Shown here in pieces: positions 7,286-16,099 of a stretch of DNA of 41,374 nt. Numbering within the stretch: the first letter of the stretch is position 1; the number at the start of each line of letters is the position of its first letter. Location of the stretch: positions 1 to 41,374 of the forward strand of contig CAXYCJ010000001.1 of NCBI GenBank assembly GCA_964275585.1, written 5' to 3'. Origin of the DNA: D2472 sp964275585 (GTDB lineage: Bacteria > Pseudomonadota > Gammaproteobacteria > Magnimaribacterales > D2472). The notes under the pieces were generated by a model. It saw only the letters and a program-made list of their open reading frames with translations, made no database searches and had not been told where the DNA came from. The position numbers were made by a program, and so were the translations under genes.

Positions 7286-8488
7286 TTAGACAAATAAGTC
7301 AGTATTTTCTACTCCAAGCTGCATAGCACCATAATTTCTTCCAAAGCTTACCGGATTGTTAGCTACATGAGCTCGAGAGGTATGAACATCAAGAAAAATT
7401 TTCTGAATTTCATTTCCCTTGAAAACTGCTCCACCACCTGCATTTGAGAAAAGTTTATCAACTACTTCAAGGCATTTTTCTATTACTAGAGATGCATCAT
7501 ATCTAAACTTAACCCTCTCAATCATTGGTATGCCTCCTTGATTGCCAGCTTGCTGACACATCAAGTCGTAATTTCTAAACATAACTGTTTCTAAAAAATC
7601 AATTTGTGATGAGGTTTCTGCAATAAGGGTTTGTGTATGAGTATCTCCAGATAATTTTGCAGGATCGCTAGATGCTTTGCTATTTGCTCCTTCAATAAAA
7701 AGTTCTAACATTTTTTTTGTAGCACCAATCGCAGGAGTGGATACAGCCCTAACAAACAATTGCCCCCATGGAATTTTATATAGATCATTTTTATTTACTT
7801 CATAACCTGGGTTAGTTAAATTAAAACCATCAGATTGTTTATGGGTTCTATATTCCGGAACGAATACATCATTAACATGAATGTCCTGACTTCCTGTTGC
7901 TTTTAGCCCCATAGAGTACCAAGTATCTTTTATCTCATAGTCATTTCTTGGTAAAAGAAATGTTCTGTATTCAGGAGCACCACCTTCAGGTGAAAAAATT
8001 AAGCCACCCAAAAGAGCCCATTCACAATGCTCCGATCCACTAGACCACTGCCAGTGACCAGAAACTCTAAATCCACCTTCCACTGAAGTGACCTGAGCCA
8101 TAGGTGCGTATGAAGATGAAACTAAAGTATCTGAATCCTCGCCCCAAATCTCTTGCTGGGCTTTGTCATCATACAAGGCTAATTGAAAAGGGTGAATCCC
8201 TACCACGCCTAATACCCAAGCAGTTGACATGCAGCCTTGAGCAACTCTTAGTTGAACTTCAGAAAATGTATGAGGGTCTAACTCAAAGCCGCCATATTGT
8301 TTAGGCTGCAGAATTTTAAAAAAACCTGCATCTTTGAAATCCTGTATTGTTTCTTTTGGTATTCTTCTGTTGTTATTTGCTGCCTCTGACCTTTCTTTGA
8401 GCGCTGGGATTAGCTCCTCAGCTTTCTTTATTAGTTGATTATGAAGTTCTAGGTTCACTCTTTCTCTTGTTGTTGTTTCAAATGCCAT
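7286..8488 (-). CDS. Flavin-dependent monooxygenase, HsaA/acyl-CoA dehydrogenase-like
   Basis: The 400-residue protein has the acyl-CoA dehydrogenase fold of the group D hydroxylases, such as HsaA, which use reduced flavin from a partner reductase to hydroxylate aromatic or steroid substrates. Visible markers are the N-terminal helices with RRIPKETIQDFKDAGFFKIL and QPKQYGGFELDP, then QGCMSTAWVLGVVGIHPFQLAL, and GGFRVSGHWQWSSGSEHCEW, the stretch typical of HsaA-like enzymes. The ATG at 8488 is chosen over an ATG 63 bases upstream because AAAAGG lies nine bases before it and HsaA enzymes begin there (length about 394). No reductase (HsaB-like) gene is nearby, so the flavin source is elsewhere. 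It converges on the SDR gene with a 3-base gap. The substrate is not deducible. Confidence 0.85.
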   Translation of the reverse strand: MAFETTTRERVNLELHNQLIKKAEELIPALKERSEAANNNRRIPKETIQDFKDAGFFKILQPKQYGGFELDPHTFSEVQLRVAQGCMSTAWVLGVVGIHPFQLALYDDKAQQEIWGEDSDTLVSSSYAPMAQVTSVEGGFRVSGHWQWSSGSEHCEWALLGGLIFSPEGGAPEYRTFLLPRNDYEIKDTWYSMGLKATGSQDIHVNDVFVPEYRTHKQSDGFNLTNPGYEVNKNDLYKIPWGQLFVRAVSTPAIGATKKMLELFIEGANSKASSDPAKLSGDTHTQTLIAETSSQIDFLETVMFRNYDLMCQQAGNQGGIPMIERVKFRYDASLVIEKCLEVVDKLFSNAGGGAVFKGNEIQKIFLDVHTSRAHVANNPVSFGRNYGAMQLGVENTDLFV

Positions 8489-8662
8489 TACAAAATACCT
8501 TTTTAAATTAACAATAGTAATGATTCCATTATTATTTATTGATTTCAACATTATTATTCTTAATATTAATAGAAATATTTACGAAAAATTTTAAAATAAT
8601 AGTCAAAGCTATTAAATATTAATAAATATCTAGTTTTTATCCTAGATTTCATTTCATGCAAC

Positions 8663-8668
8663 TATAAT
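8663..8668 (+). promoter_or_regulatory. Consensus -10 box six bases before an ATG (leaderless start)
   Basis: TATAAT lies six bases before the ATG at 8675. A transcript would begin at or next to the A of ATG. There is no Shine-Dalgarno sequence between them and no clear -35 box. Confidence 0.55.
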
Positions 8669-8674
8669 TAATTT

Positions 8675-10168
8675 ATGACTGCCTCCTCAGTAAAATGCAG
8701 TGCTGGATTAATTTCCGGCAAATCAATTAACAATATTCACTATTTTTATGGTATTCCATATGCAGAACCCTTGACCAAGAAAACTCAATGGAATGCTCCG
8801 ATACCTCTAAAAAAAGAAATTTCATTTCAAGCATCAACCAAAGGATTTTCGTCACCGCAAACCGTTTATAGCAAGTCATTTTTTCATGATACTTCTTTGC
8901 CAAAAGAGTCCATTGACTGCCTTTCCTTAAATATTGCTTCTAAGAATTTAAATGCAAATATGCCAGTCATGATTTGGATCCATGGCGGAGCATATATTAC
9001 TGGATCAGCAAATTCGGCTGTGTATAGCCTTGAATCAATTCCCACGCATGATGTAGTCTTGGTAACAATTAATTATCGCTTAGGACCATTTGGTTTCTTA
9101 AAGCTAGATGAGGTTACTAGTGGTGATATTTCTTCCTCAGGCAATGAAGGTTTAATGGATCAAAAACTCGCAATAGAGTGGGTTAAGAAAAATATCCGAG
9201 AGTTTGGTGGCAATCCCGATAATATTACTCTATTTGGAGAGTCAGCTGGGGCCTGGAGCGTTGCCTTGCAGAGCTCAGTAAGCCCAGACGGATCACTGTT
9301 CTCAAAAGCGATTTGTCAAAGTGGGGGGATGAATGCTTATTTTAAAAAAGATAGAGCAAATGAGTGGGGAGAACTGTTTATCAAAACTGCGAGAGACGCG
9401 GGAATCAAGTTAGGAGAGTTAAGTAACGCATCACATCAACAAATAATTGAGCTAGCAAAAAAAATGAGACATACGATGATTGCGGATGGTAAATGGCTTG
9501 CACCTGAAGTTGGTTTTGCTCCTGTTGCGGACGGAAGATTTCTGCCAGAGGATCCCTTGGTAAGTTTTAAAGATTCAAACATTAACTTAATCGTTGGAAC
9601 AACTGCCGATGAATACCGTTTATGGTCTGAGTTCGAGCCCTACTATCTCAACCTAACAGAAGATCAATTCCTTAGGAGGCTGAGGAAAATGTTTCAAGAA
9701 AAGTTTATTCCAAATATTCAGGAGCTATATTTAGATAAATCTTTGGGCCGGCAAAAGTATAAACATGCTTTATCTAACATCATGACAGATTGGACATTTG
9801 GCATTCATGCAATGGATATGCTTGAAAGCCATCAGAATCAATCATATGCATATCAATTTAATGTGCCTAGCCCACTCCTAGATGGAAGACTTGGAGCTTA
9901 TCATAGTAGTGAGTTACCGTATCTTTTTGGCTCTTGCACAAAAGAATTTTCTGACTGGTGCTCCAAAGATGCTGAAGAAATTTCAGATTTCTTGCAAGTC
10001 TCATGGACCCAGTTTGCTAAAACTGGCTCACCTACATCTCATTTACTTGATTGGCCAAGTTATGAAACAACAAATTTGATAGCTCAAATTAATTCAAACT
10101 TTGAATTAAAGCCATATAATAATGTTAAAAAAATTAGACTTATAAATGAAGCAAAAATTATTTACTAA
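8675..10168 (+). CDS. Type-B carboxylesterase
   Basis: A serine ester hydrolase of the carboxylesterase/cholinesterase family, 497 residues. The fold markers come in order: GIPYAEP, IDCLSLNI, the oxyanion loop WIHGGAYITGS, INYRLGPFGFL, GNEGLMDQKLAIEWVKKNI, and the nucleophile elbow GESAGA with Ser190. The triad is probably completed by Glu313 (TTADEYRLW) and His410 (AYHSSELPYLFG). There is no signal peptide, so it should be cytoplasmic, unlike the next esterase. ATG at 8675 has no ribosome site; a -10 box six bases upstream implies a leaderless mRNA. Its end overlaps the following esterase gene by 23 bases, and the two probably arose by duplication and divergence. Confidence 0.93.
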   Translation: MTASSVKCSAGLISGKSINNIHYFYGIPYAEPLTKKTQWNAPIPLKKEISFQASTKGFSSPQTVYSKSFFHDTSLPKESIDCLSLNIASKNLNANMPVMIWIHGGAYITGSANSAVYSLESIPTHDVVLVTINYRLGPFGFLKLDEVTSGDISSSGNEGLMDQKLAIEWVKKNIREFGGNPDNITLFGESAGAWSVALQSSVSPDGSLFSKAICQSGGMNAYFKKDRANEWGELFIKTARDAGIKLGELSNASHQQIIELAKKMRHTMIADGKWLAPEVGFAPVADGRFLPEDPLVSFKDSNINLIVGTTADEYRLWSEFEPYYLNLTEDQFLRRLRKMFQEKFIPNIQELYLDKSLGRQKYKHALSNIMTDWTFGIHAMDMLESHQNQSYAYQFNVPSPLLDGRLGAYHSSELPYLFGSCTKEFSDWCSKDAEEISDFLQVSWTQFAKTGSPTSHLLDWPSYETTNLIAQINSNFELKPYNNVKKIRLINEAKIIY

Positions 10169-11996
10169 AAACTCTTTTATTTTACTTTTGGCTGCAGGCT
10201 TTCTTGTATCCTGCATGAGTAGCAATTCTGTCAGTAACTTATATGCAGTTCACTCATCAACGGGAATTGCTGAAGGCGTTGTTAAAAATAATATTATTGT
10301 ATGGGAGGATATTCCATATGCTCTTCCCCCAGAAGGCCTTTTGAGGTGGAAAGCTCCAAGAACATTTACAGATGAAACCGCTGTAATTATTTCTAAAGAA
10401 GGTAATGGATGCTTACAAGAATCAAGTATGTATGCTGGTATTCCTGGAGATGGGATAGTGGGACAAGAAGATTGTTTATATTTAGATGTTCAAGGCCCTG
10501 AAAATTTCATGAACAATTCTTTGCCAGTAATGTTCTGGATCCATGGCGGTGGAAATACAACCGGCGTTAAAGATTATTATGATTTTTCTGAGTTAATTAG
10601 AAGACATGAAGTCATTGTTGTTACTATTAATTACCGTTTAGGCCCTATGGGTTGGTTTACCCATCCAGCTATTCAAGATTTACAAGAAGGTCTGGATAAA
10701 ACTTCGAATTTCGGAACATTAGATATAATCGAGGCGCTCCACTGGGTACAAAAAAATATAAGCCGTTTTGGTGGTGATTCAGAGAATGTCACAATATTTG
10801 GGGAGTCCGCTGGAGGACATAATGTTTTATCTTTGTTGGCCTCACCTGCTAGCACCGGCTTATTTCATAAGGCAATTTCTCAGTCTGGCTATACTAACAG
10901 TTTTACCAAAAATGAAGCTATTGGTTTAAATGCTGAAGGTGAAGTAATCAATGAACTAGGCTCAGATCAAGCTTTGCAGCGTTATGACTCATCATCCTAT
11001 GGCAGCATTAAAAATCTTTATACCAATAACCCAAGCAAATATGGAGATGAGTATCAAAAATACTTAAGATTGATTGATGGTAAAGAATTGCTTGCTGTTT
11101 ATGAATTAATTGCAAGCCAGTCTTTTGACAGAATGCCTCTTACAACTCGTGATGAATTTGTCATTCCAATGAATGGTATTCAGAATGCACTGAGCGATCC
11201 CAACAACAGAAAGAATGTTTCAGTGTTGGCAGGATCTAACAAAGATGAGCTTTCATTATGGCTTGGAGCTAATAGATACTTTGTAAATGGATATTTTCCT
11301 CTCACTCAATTGATTCCCATCCCAAAAGTAGAACTCAAAAAAGAAGGTCTTTATAAGCTATGGGTTAAAACTCGCTCACAAGGATGGAAATTTAGAGGAG
11401 TTGATGATCCTTTAATGGCACTGGAGCAAGCGGGCTATGACTCTCTTTATTCATACAGGTTTGATTGGGATGATCAAAAAAAATCTTTTTTTGCAGACTT
11501 TCCAAATCTGGTTGGAGCTGCACATGGTTTTGAGATATCTTTTATTACTGGAGATTTCAAATTTGGACCCATTGGAAGGTATGTCTATCCTAAAGGAGAC
11601 CTTAGAGATCAGATGGAAGATACAATGATGGCTGCATGGACATCATTTGCAAAAACAGGCTCTCCCGATACTGGGAAAACTCCTAACTGGAAAAAGTTTA
11701 ATAGCAAGGATAGATTTTTTATGAAGCTAGACTCTGATGATTTCTTAGCGCTTGAAAAAGATATGCTTTCTATAGAATATATTTTAGGACGCGTAAGATT
11801 ATCCCCTGTGGGAACCTTGCTTGAGAAATGCCTCTTAGTTGACGAGACCCTCCAAAATATTGGTGATCCTTTAGACGATGAATATCTAAATTGGAATGAA
11901 GGTGCATGCAAGCAATTTAATACAAACAAAGAGCGTAAAAAAATTGCAGATGATCTGATTGCAGAATATGGTTCAGTTTCAGTGTATGGCGAATAA
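10146..11996 (+). CDS. Type-B carboxylesterase, lipoprotein
   Basis: A 616-residue paralogue of the preceding esterase. A signal peptide ends in the lipobox LVSC with Cys23, so it is probably anchored to a membrane facing the periplasm or the cell surface. Markers: DIPYALPPEGLLRWKAP, QEDCLYLDV, WIHGGGNTTGV, INYRLGPMGWF, and GESAGG with Ser221 as nucleophile. Glu368 (NKDELSLW) and His460 (GAAHGFEISF) probably complete the triad. It carries about 100 more residues than its neighbour, including a C-terminal tail with Cys residues (LLEKCLLVDE, NEGACKQF). It is translationally linked to the upstream gene (23-base overlap) and to the DUF3604 gene (11-base overlap). The family often acts on esters in secreted polymers or lipids; the substrate is unknown. 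Confidence 0.93.
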   Translation: MKQKLFTKNSFILLLAAGFLVSCMSSNSVSNLYAVHSSTGIAEGVVKNNIIVWEDIPYALPPEGLLRWKAPRTFTDETAVIISKEGNGCLQESSMYAGIPGDGIVGQEDCLYLDVQGPENFMNNSLPVMFWIHGGGNTTGVKDYYDFSELIRRHEVIVVTINYRLGPMGWFTHPAIQDLQEGLDKTSNFGTLDIIEALHWVQKNISRFGGDSENVTIFGESAGGHNVLSLLASPASTGLFHKAISQSGYTNSFTKNEAIGLNAEGEVINELGSDQALQRYDSSSYGSIKNLYTNNPSKYGDEYQKYLRLIDGKELLAVYELIASQSFDRMPLTTRDEFVIPMNGIQNALSDPNNRKNVSVLAGSNKDELSLWLGANRYFVNGYFPLTQLIPIPKVELKKEGLYKLWVKTRSQGWKFRGVDDPLMALEQAGYDSLYSYRFDWDDQKKSFFADFPNLVGAAHGFEISFITGDFKFGPIGRYVYPKGDLRDQMEDTMMAAWTSFAKTGSPDTGKTPNWKKFNSKDRFFMKLDSDDFLALEKDMLSIEYILGRVRLSPVGTLLEKCLLVDETLQNIGDPLDDEYLNWNEGACKQFNTNKERKKIADDLIAEYGSVSVYGE

Positions 11997-14142
11997 AGAA
12001 ACTTTATATTTTTTAACATTCTTACTTCTTTTGATCACAGGGTGCGGTTCAGATGTTAGCCCTGGAAGTTTAGAAGGTGCTCCAAGATCTAGTGAGTCTA
12101 TTTACAAACAGGACCTACGGTTTTTGGAAACAAAAGAAAACTTATTAGTTGGTGAAGGCGATAATTCTCAAATATTATTTGGTGATCTTCATGTGCACAC
12201 AACTTATTCTCTAGATGCATTTACTTTAGAGCTTCCAATGATGGGTTTACAGGGTATCCACGATAGCTCTATGGCATGCGATTTTGCTAGATATTGCGCA
12301 AACTTAGATTTTTTTAGCTTCAATGATCATGCTGAAAGCCTCACCCCAGATCATTGGCGGGAACAAAAAGAAATAGTAAAACAATGCAATGTTTCTAATG
12401 GCGACCCTGTTACAAATGATTTAGTGGTTTTTCCTGGATGGGAGTGGACTCAAATTGGAACTACACGAGAAAATCATTGGGGGCATAGAAATGTAATTTT
12501 CAAAGATATTCAGGACCTGCCTGCAAGACCCATTGGATCTAGAACTCCAGAAACAGGTCTTGGAATATTTAATACCACTCAAAAAGCTGTTAATGCTAGA
12601 TGGCTGGACCCTTTAAATTTTAAAAGGTATTCAGATTTAAACTGGTTGCTAAGTGCCGTAAGGAATATTCCTTTTTGTGAAGAGGAAACTGATTCAACCG
12701 AGCTACCTTTAGATTGTTACGAGTATGCAAAAACCCCCCGCAGTCTTTTTTCTAAATTAGATGAATGGAACTCAGACCCAATAGTTATTCCGCATGGACA
12801 GTCTTGGGGTTTTCATGTGCCTTTAGGTACATCTTGGGATAATCGTTTAAATGAGGAGGGGCATGATCCAGATAAACAAATTCTTTTAGAGGTAATGTCA
12901 GGGCATGGAAATAGTGAAGAGTTTAGAAATTTTAGCTCTGTAAACTATTTAAAAAATAATGAAATGAGTTGTCCTGAGCCCACAGGTGATTTCTTACCAT
13001 GCTGCTGGCAGGCAGGCGAAATTCAAAGGAAAAGATGTGATGGCTTAACTGAAGATGAGTGCTCCGCTCGCATTGAATTAGCAAGGAAATATACGCTAGC
13101 AGGAGGCCCATATACCAACATGGTTTTCCCTGAGGCAAAACCTGAAGAATGGCTAAACTGTGACCAATGTACTGATTGCTTTAAACCAGCTTTTAATTTT
13201 AGACCAAAACAGTCAGCGCAATATGCATTAGCAATTTCAAACTTTGAATCTAAAAAAGAAGACCCGCAAAGATATAACTTTGGATTTATAGCTTCTACTG
13301 ATGATCACACAGCTAGGCCAGGGACTGGCTATAAGCAGTATGAAAGAAGAAAGATGACATTTGCAATGGGCCCTAAATCCAAGATGTGGGAATATACATA
13401 TAAAGCACAGGACTTAAATTTTCCTGAACTTCCGAAGATTATGCCAGGAGAGAGCCAGCCCGATAGCGAAAGAGTTTCTAGTTTTGTATATCCGGGTGGC
13501 ATTCTAGCTGTTCACTCTGAAGGAAGAAGCAAAGATGATATCTGGTCTGCATTAAAGAGTAAAAATGTGTATGGAACCAGTGGCCCAAGAATTTTACTAT
13601 GGTTTGATTTGCTGAATTCTCCAGATGGAAAAGCCAGCATGGGTTCAGAAATTACCATGAGTCAGAATCCAACTTTTATTGTTAGAGCTGCAGGTAGTTT
13701 TAAGCAGAAAGATGGGTGCCCAAGCGAGTCTATTGATTCCCTATCTCCCAAAAGATTAGAATATCTATGTGCTGGCGAATGCTATAATCCAACCAATGAC
13801 CGTCATATTATAGAAAGAATTGAGGTGATTAAAATTACCCCTCAGTCGTATATTGGAGAGGATATCCAGCCTCTAATTCAAGATGCTTGGAAAACATTCT
13901 CATGTGAAGGTCTTAGTGAATGTGTCATTGAGTTTCAGGATGAGAACTATTCTCGTGATAGCGTTTATTATGTTAGAGCCATTCAGGAACAAACCCCTGC
14001 AATCAATGGAAATCAATTTAGCTCAATTAATCAAGAATTTAAATTATGCAAAGGTAGCTTTAGAACTGATCTAGAAGATGATTGTCTCAGCCCAGCTAAT
14101 GAACGCGCATGGTCCTCACCAATCTATTTAAACAAGCCTTAG
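11986..14142 (+). CDS. DUF3604 lipoprotein
   Basis: A 718-residue member of the DUF3604 family, metal-hydrolase-like proteins related in sequence style to PHP phosphoesterases and of unproven reaction. The family opening LFGDLHVHTTYSLDAF places His69 and His71 as likely metal ligands. FNDHAE, PGWEWTQIG, HWGHRNVIF, STDDHTARPGTGYKQYERR and GTSGPRILLWFDL follow in the usual order. The N-terminus has a short signal peptide with lipobox ITGC (Cys20). The start at 11986 is chosen because it gives this signal peptide; an upstream TTG at 11959 would add nine residues. Many Cys residues suggest disulfides and an extracytoplasmic site. Its gene overlaps the esterase lipoprotein gene by 11 bases, so the two probably act together on an external substrate. 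Confidence 0.9.
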   Translation: MANKETLYFLTFLLLLITGCGSDVSPGSLEGAPRSSESIYKQDLRFLETKENLLVGEGDNSQILFGDLHVHTTYSLDAFTLELPMMGLQGIHDSSMACDFARYCANLDFFSFNDHAESLTPDHWREQKEIVKQCNVSNGDPVTNDLVVFPGWEWTQIGTTRENHWGHRNVIFKDIQDLPARPIGSRTPETGLGIFNTTQKAVNARWLDPLNFKRYSDLNWLLSAVRNIPFCEEETDSTELPLDCYEYAKTPRSLFSKLDEWNSDPIVIPHGQSWGFHVPLGTSWDNRLNEEGHDPDKQILLEVMSGHGNSEEFRNFSSVNYLKNNEMSCPEPTGDFLPCCWQAGEIQRKRCDGLTEDECSARIELARKYTLAGGPYTNMVFPEAKPEEWLNCDQCTDCFKPAFNFRPKQSAQYALAISNFESKKEDPQRYNFGFIASTDDHTARPGTGYKQYERRKMTFAMGPKSKMWEYTYKAQDLNFPELPKIMPGESQPDSERVSSFVYPGGILAVHSEGRSKDDIWSALKSKNVYGTSGPRILLWFDLLNSPDGKASMGSEITMSQNPTFIVRAAGSFKQKDGCPSESIDSLSPKRLEYLCAGECYNPTNDRHIIERIEVIKITPQSYIGEDIQPLIQDAWKTFSCEGLSECVIEFQDENYSRDSVYYVRAIQEQTPAINGNQFSSINQEFKLCKGSFRTDLEDDCLSPANERAWSSPIYLNKP

Positions 14143-14558
14143 GAACTTTTTTGTTTAATCTGATTTGCCTGGGATCTTGGAATTTTAATTAAATCCGCAA
14201 TCTTAAAATACAGATTCTCCTCATACGCATCAATCACTTTATCTGCAGCAACTAACTCCCATAAAACCTTTAATAGTTCTTTTTTTTCTTCATTTGAATG
14301 TGTGTCATTGATTTTCTTAACAGTTGGGTAAAGTGAAATAGATTCTTCAGTTTCATCTATTATTTTTTTAATGATAGATGAAACTTTTATATCTTCAGGG
14401 GTAATTTTATTTGCCCTTTCTTTGATTAATTTTAATTCCGAATCATCAAGACTGCCGTCACTGATAGCTATTTCAAACATTAGTCTTAAGGCAACATCTA
14501 CTTCGTGAGTGTTTATTAGATCTATAGATGGTTTTTTATTAAATAGTTTTTTTAGCAT
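14139..14558 (-). CDS. TerB-like small protein
   Basis: A 139-residue, mostly helical acidic protein. It shows the two-part pattern of the TerB/tellurite-resistance-like fold: an N-terminal ALRLMFEIAISDGSLDDSEL and a C-terminal LWELVAADKVIDAYEE, each ending in an acidic loop like a calcium or metal site. Family members are common and rarely linked to tellurite itself; the function is unknown. ATG at 14558 lies within the last 20 bases of the sugar transferase gene, so the two are co-translated. Its stop overlaps the stop of the convergent DUF3604 gene by four bases, leaving no room for a terminator. Confidence 0.8.
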   Translation of the reverse strand: MLKKLFNKKPSIDLINTHEVDVALRLMFEIAISDGSLDDSELKLIKERANKITPEDIKVSSIIKKIIDETEESISLYPTVKKINDTHSNEEKKELLKVLWELVAADKVIDAYEENLYFKIADLIKIPRSQANQIKQKSS

Positions 14559-15156
14559 TTGAATGATCTTTGTTTGTGTCTTTAAAATTTATAATTTTAA
14601 ATCTTGATGATAAATGATTTCTTGGAAATCTAAAGAATGTTGCTAAAAAAATAATTGAATTAAGTATTAATGTTTTATTTTCAATATATAGTTTATCTAC
14701 CTCAGTAAGCGTCTCGGGATTGCTCATGTCATAACCTAAAACTTGAGCAAGCCCTGTAATGCCTGGCTTGGTGTTGTATATACCATCAATCACCCTAACT
14801 TTTTCAAGCTCTGTTTGCGATATCAGTCCTGGTCTAGGACCTATTAGATTAAGATCCCCTCTCATAACATTGATTAGCTGAGGAAATTCATCAAGTTTTA
14901 AGGATCTAATAATTTTTCCACATCGCAATTTAAAGTGCTCATCAATTTCATGAGTTCCAACCTGAGGAGCATTTTTTTTAAGAGTTCTTATCTTATAAAT
15001 TGTAAACTTTTTTTGATTTAAGCCTAATCGGCTTTGCTTAAAAAATAGAGGTATCCCATCTTCAATTAATATTAGAAAAGAGGCTAATGCTAAAAATGGC
15101 AATATTACGCATAAACCAATAAAGCATATGAAATTTCTTAGGGCTACTATGATCAC
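14539..15156 (-). CDS. Sugar transferase (monotopic phosphoglycosyl transferase)
   Basis: The protein (205 residues) is the minimal WecA-unrelated bacterial sugar transferase form. It moves a phosphosugar from a UDP-sugar to undecaprenyl phosphate, the first membrane step of O-antigen, capsule or protein glycan assembly. An N-terminal membrane helix (residues 5-30) is followed by FKQSRLGLNQKKFTIYKIRTL, then SLKLDEFPQLINVMRGDLNLIGPRP with the catalytic Asp-Glu pair, and PGITGLAQVLGYD. The start is GTG at 15156 with GGAAG close upstream. It is divergent from the epimerase gene, with 37 bases between the starts. The neighbouring epimerase and WbpM-type dehydratase suggest a 6-deoxy-N-acetylhexosamine substrate (inference). 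Confidence 0.92.
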   Translation of the reverse strand: MIIVALRNFICFIGLCVILPFLALASFLILIEDGIPLFFKQSRLGLNQKKFTIYKIRTLKKNAPQVGTHEIDEHFKLRCGKIIRSLKLDEFPQLINVMRGDLNLIGPRPGLISQTELEKVRVIDGIYNTKPGITGLAQVLGYDMSNPETLTEVDKLYIENKTLILNSIIFLATFFRFPRNHLSSRFKIINFKDTNKDHSNAKKTI

Positions 15157-15181
15157 TATCTTCCAGTTAAAATGTTTATTT

Positions 15182-15187
15182 TAAAAT
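15182..15187 (+). promoter_or_regulatory. Possible -10 box six bases before an ATG
   Basis: TAAAAT lies six bases before ATG at 15194, with no ribosome site, as seen at 8663, 32569 and 38187. The surrounding DNA is very AT-rich, so the hexamer alone is weak evidence; the repeated spacing is what supports it. Confidence 0.35.
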
Positions 15188-15193
15188 ATTTAC

Positions 15194-16099
15194 ATGATTA
15201 TAGCTGTATCCGGAGCAAGTAGCTCCATCGCTAAAGAGCTAATTGCTTTTTTGGAGTCTCTGAACCACAAGATAATAAGAATTTCTTCATCTATCCCAAG
15301 AGATGGAAAATTATTTTTTTCATTTGAGGATTTAAGGAAAAATACTATTAATTGTTCCGTTGATATATTTTTTCACTTAGCATCACTAAATACTAGCCTT
15401 AATGAAAATAACATAAATGAAGAGGTGGAATTAACTGAAACTACTTTAGCAGCAATGCATTCCCTAAACTGTAAAAAGTTAATCTTCTTCAGTACATCAA
15501 AAATTTATGGAGCCAATACTTGGTCTGAGACTATTCTTTTTACAGAGGACTCTATATTGCAACCTATTTGTGCTTACGGAAAGGCAAAGCAATTATGCGA
15601 GGAATTGATTACTGCAAAGTCATCTGAATTGAAAATTAATGCAATGATTCTTCGTTTACCACCTTTTATAAGCCAATCAAGCAGTTCAAGCCTAGCTAGA
15701 TTGCTGAAATTTATAAAAAAAGGAATTCCCATTCCTTCTTTAAATCATGGTGAGTTAAATGCAAGAAGTTTTATTTCAATTAACAATATTCAAAATTTAA
15801 TAATTGCAATATTGGCACACAAAGATTTTACCAGGATCAGCAACACATATAATTTAGCAGATGAAAAAGCCATCTCATTAAATAAATTGTTAAAAACTTA
15901 TGGCAGTATTTTTTATAAAAGAAAGTTAATTTTTACGCTACCTAGGAGCATTTCTTCCTTTCTTGTGCAGCTGCCATACATGCAAAATTTTCTTTTAAGA
16001 TTGTATGGAAATTCTGCAATAGATAATTCAAAACTTAAGAAGGACTTGGGTGTTAAACTAGAGACCACAAGCGCCTCATTATCTATAATATATAAATGA
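15194..16099 (+). CDS. NAD-dependent epimerase/dehydratase family protein
   Basis: An extended-SDR nucleotide-sugar enzyme of 301 residues. The Rossmann start is IIAVSGASSSIAKELIAFL; the usual final Gly of GxxGxxG is Ala here. Next come FFHLAS, the catalytic Ser in FFSTSKIYG, and YGKAK with the Tyr/Lys pair, then LRLPPF and RSFISINNIQNL. Such enzymes next to a WbpM-type dehydratase and a sugar transferase (as WbpV in Pseudomonas) usually reduce UDP-4-keto-6-deoxy-GlcNAc to the QuiNAc or FucNAc form; that role is inferred here. Its stop overlaps the next start by four bases (ATGA). It heads a run of twelve tightly packed genes. Confidence 0.87.
   Translation: MIIAVSGASSSIAKELIAFLESLNHKIIRISSSIPRDGKLFFSFEDLRKNTINCSVDIFFHLASLNTSLNENNINEEVELTETTLAAMHSLNCKKLIFFSTSKIYGANTWSETILFTEDSILQPICAYGKAKQLCEELITAKSSELKINAMILRLPPFISQSSSSSLARLLKFIKKGIPIPSLNHGELNARSFISINNIQNLIIAILAHKDFTRISNTYNLADEKAISLNKLLKTYGSIFYKRKLIFTLPRSISSFLVQLPYMQNFLLRLYGNSAIDNSKLKKDLGVKLETTSASLSIIYK

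Noticed and set aside
8489..8551. Longer start for the HsaA-like monooxygenase
   Set aside because: It adds 21 residues not found in the family and the ribosome site is placed for ATG at 8488.
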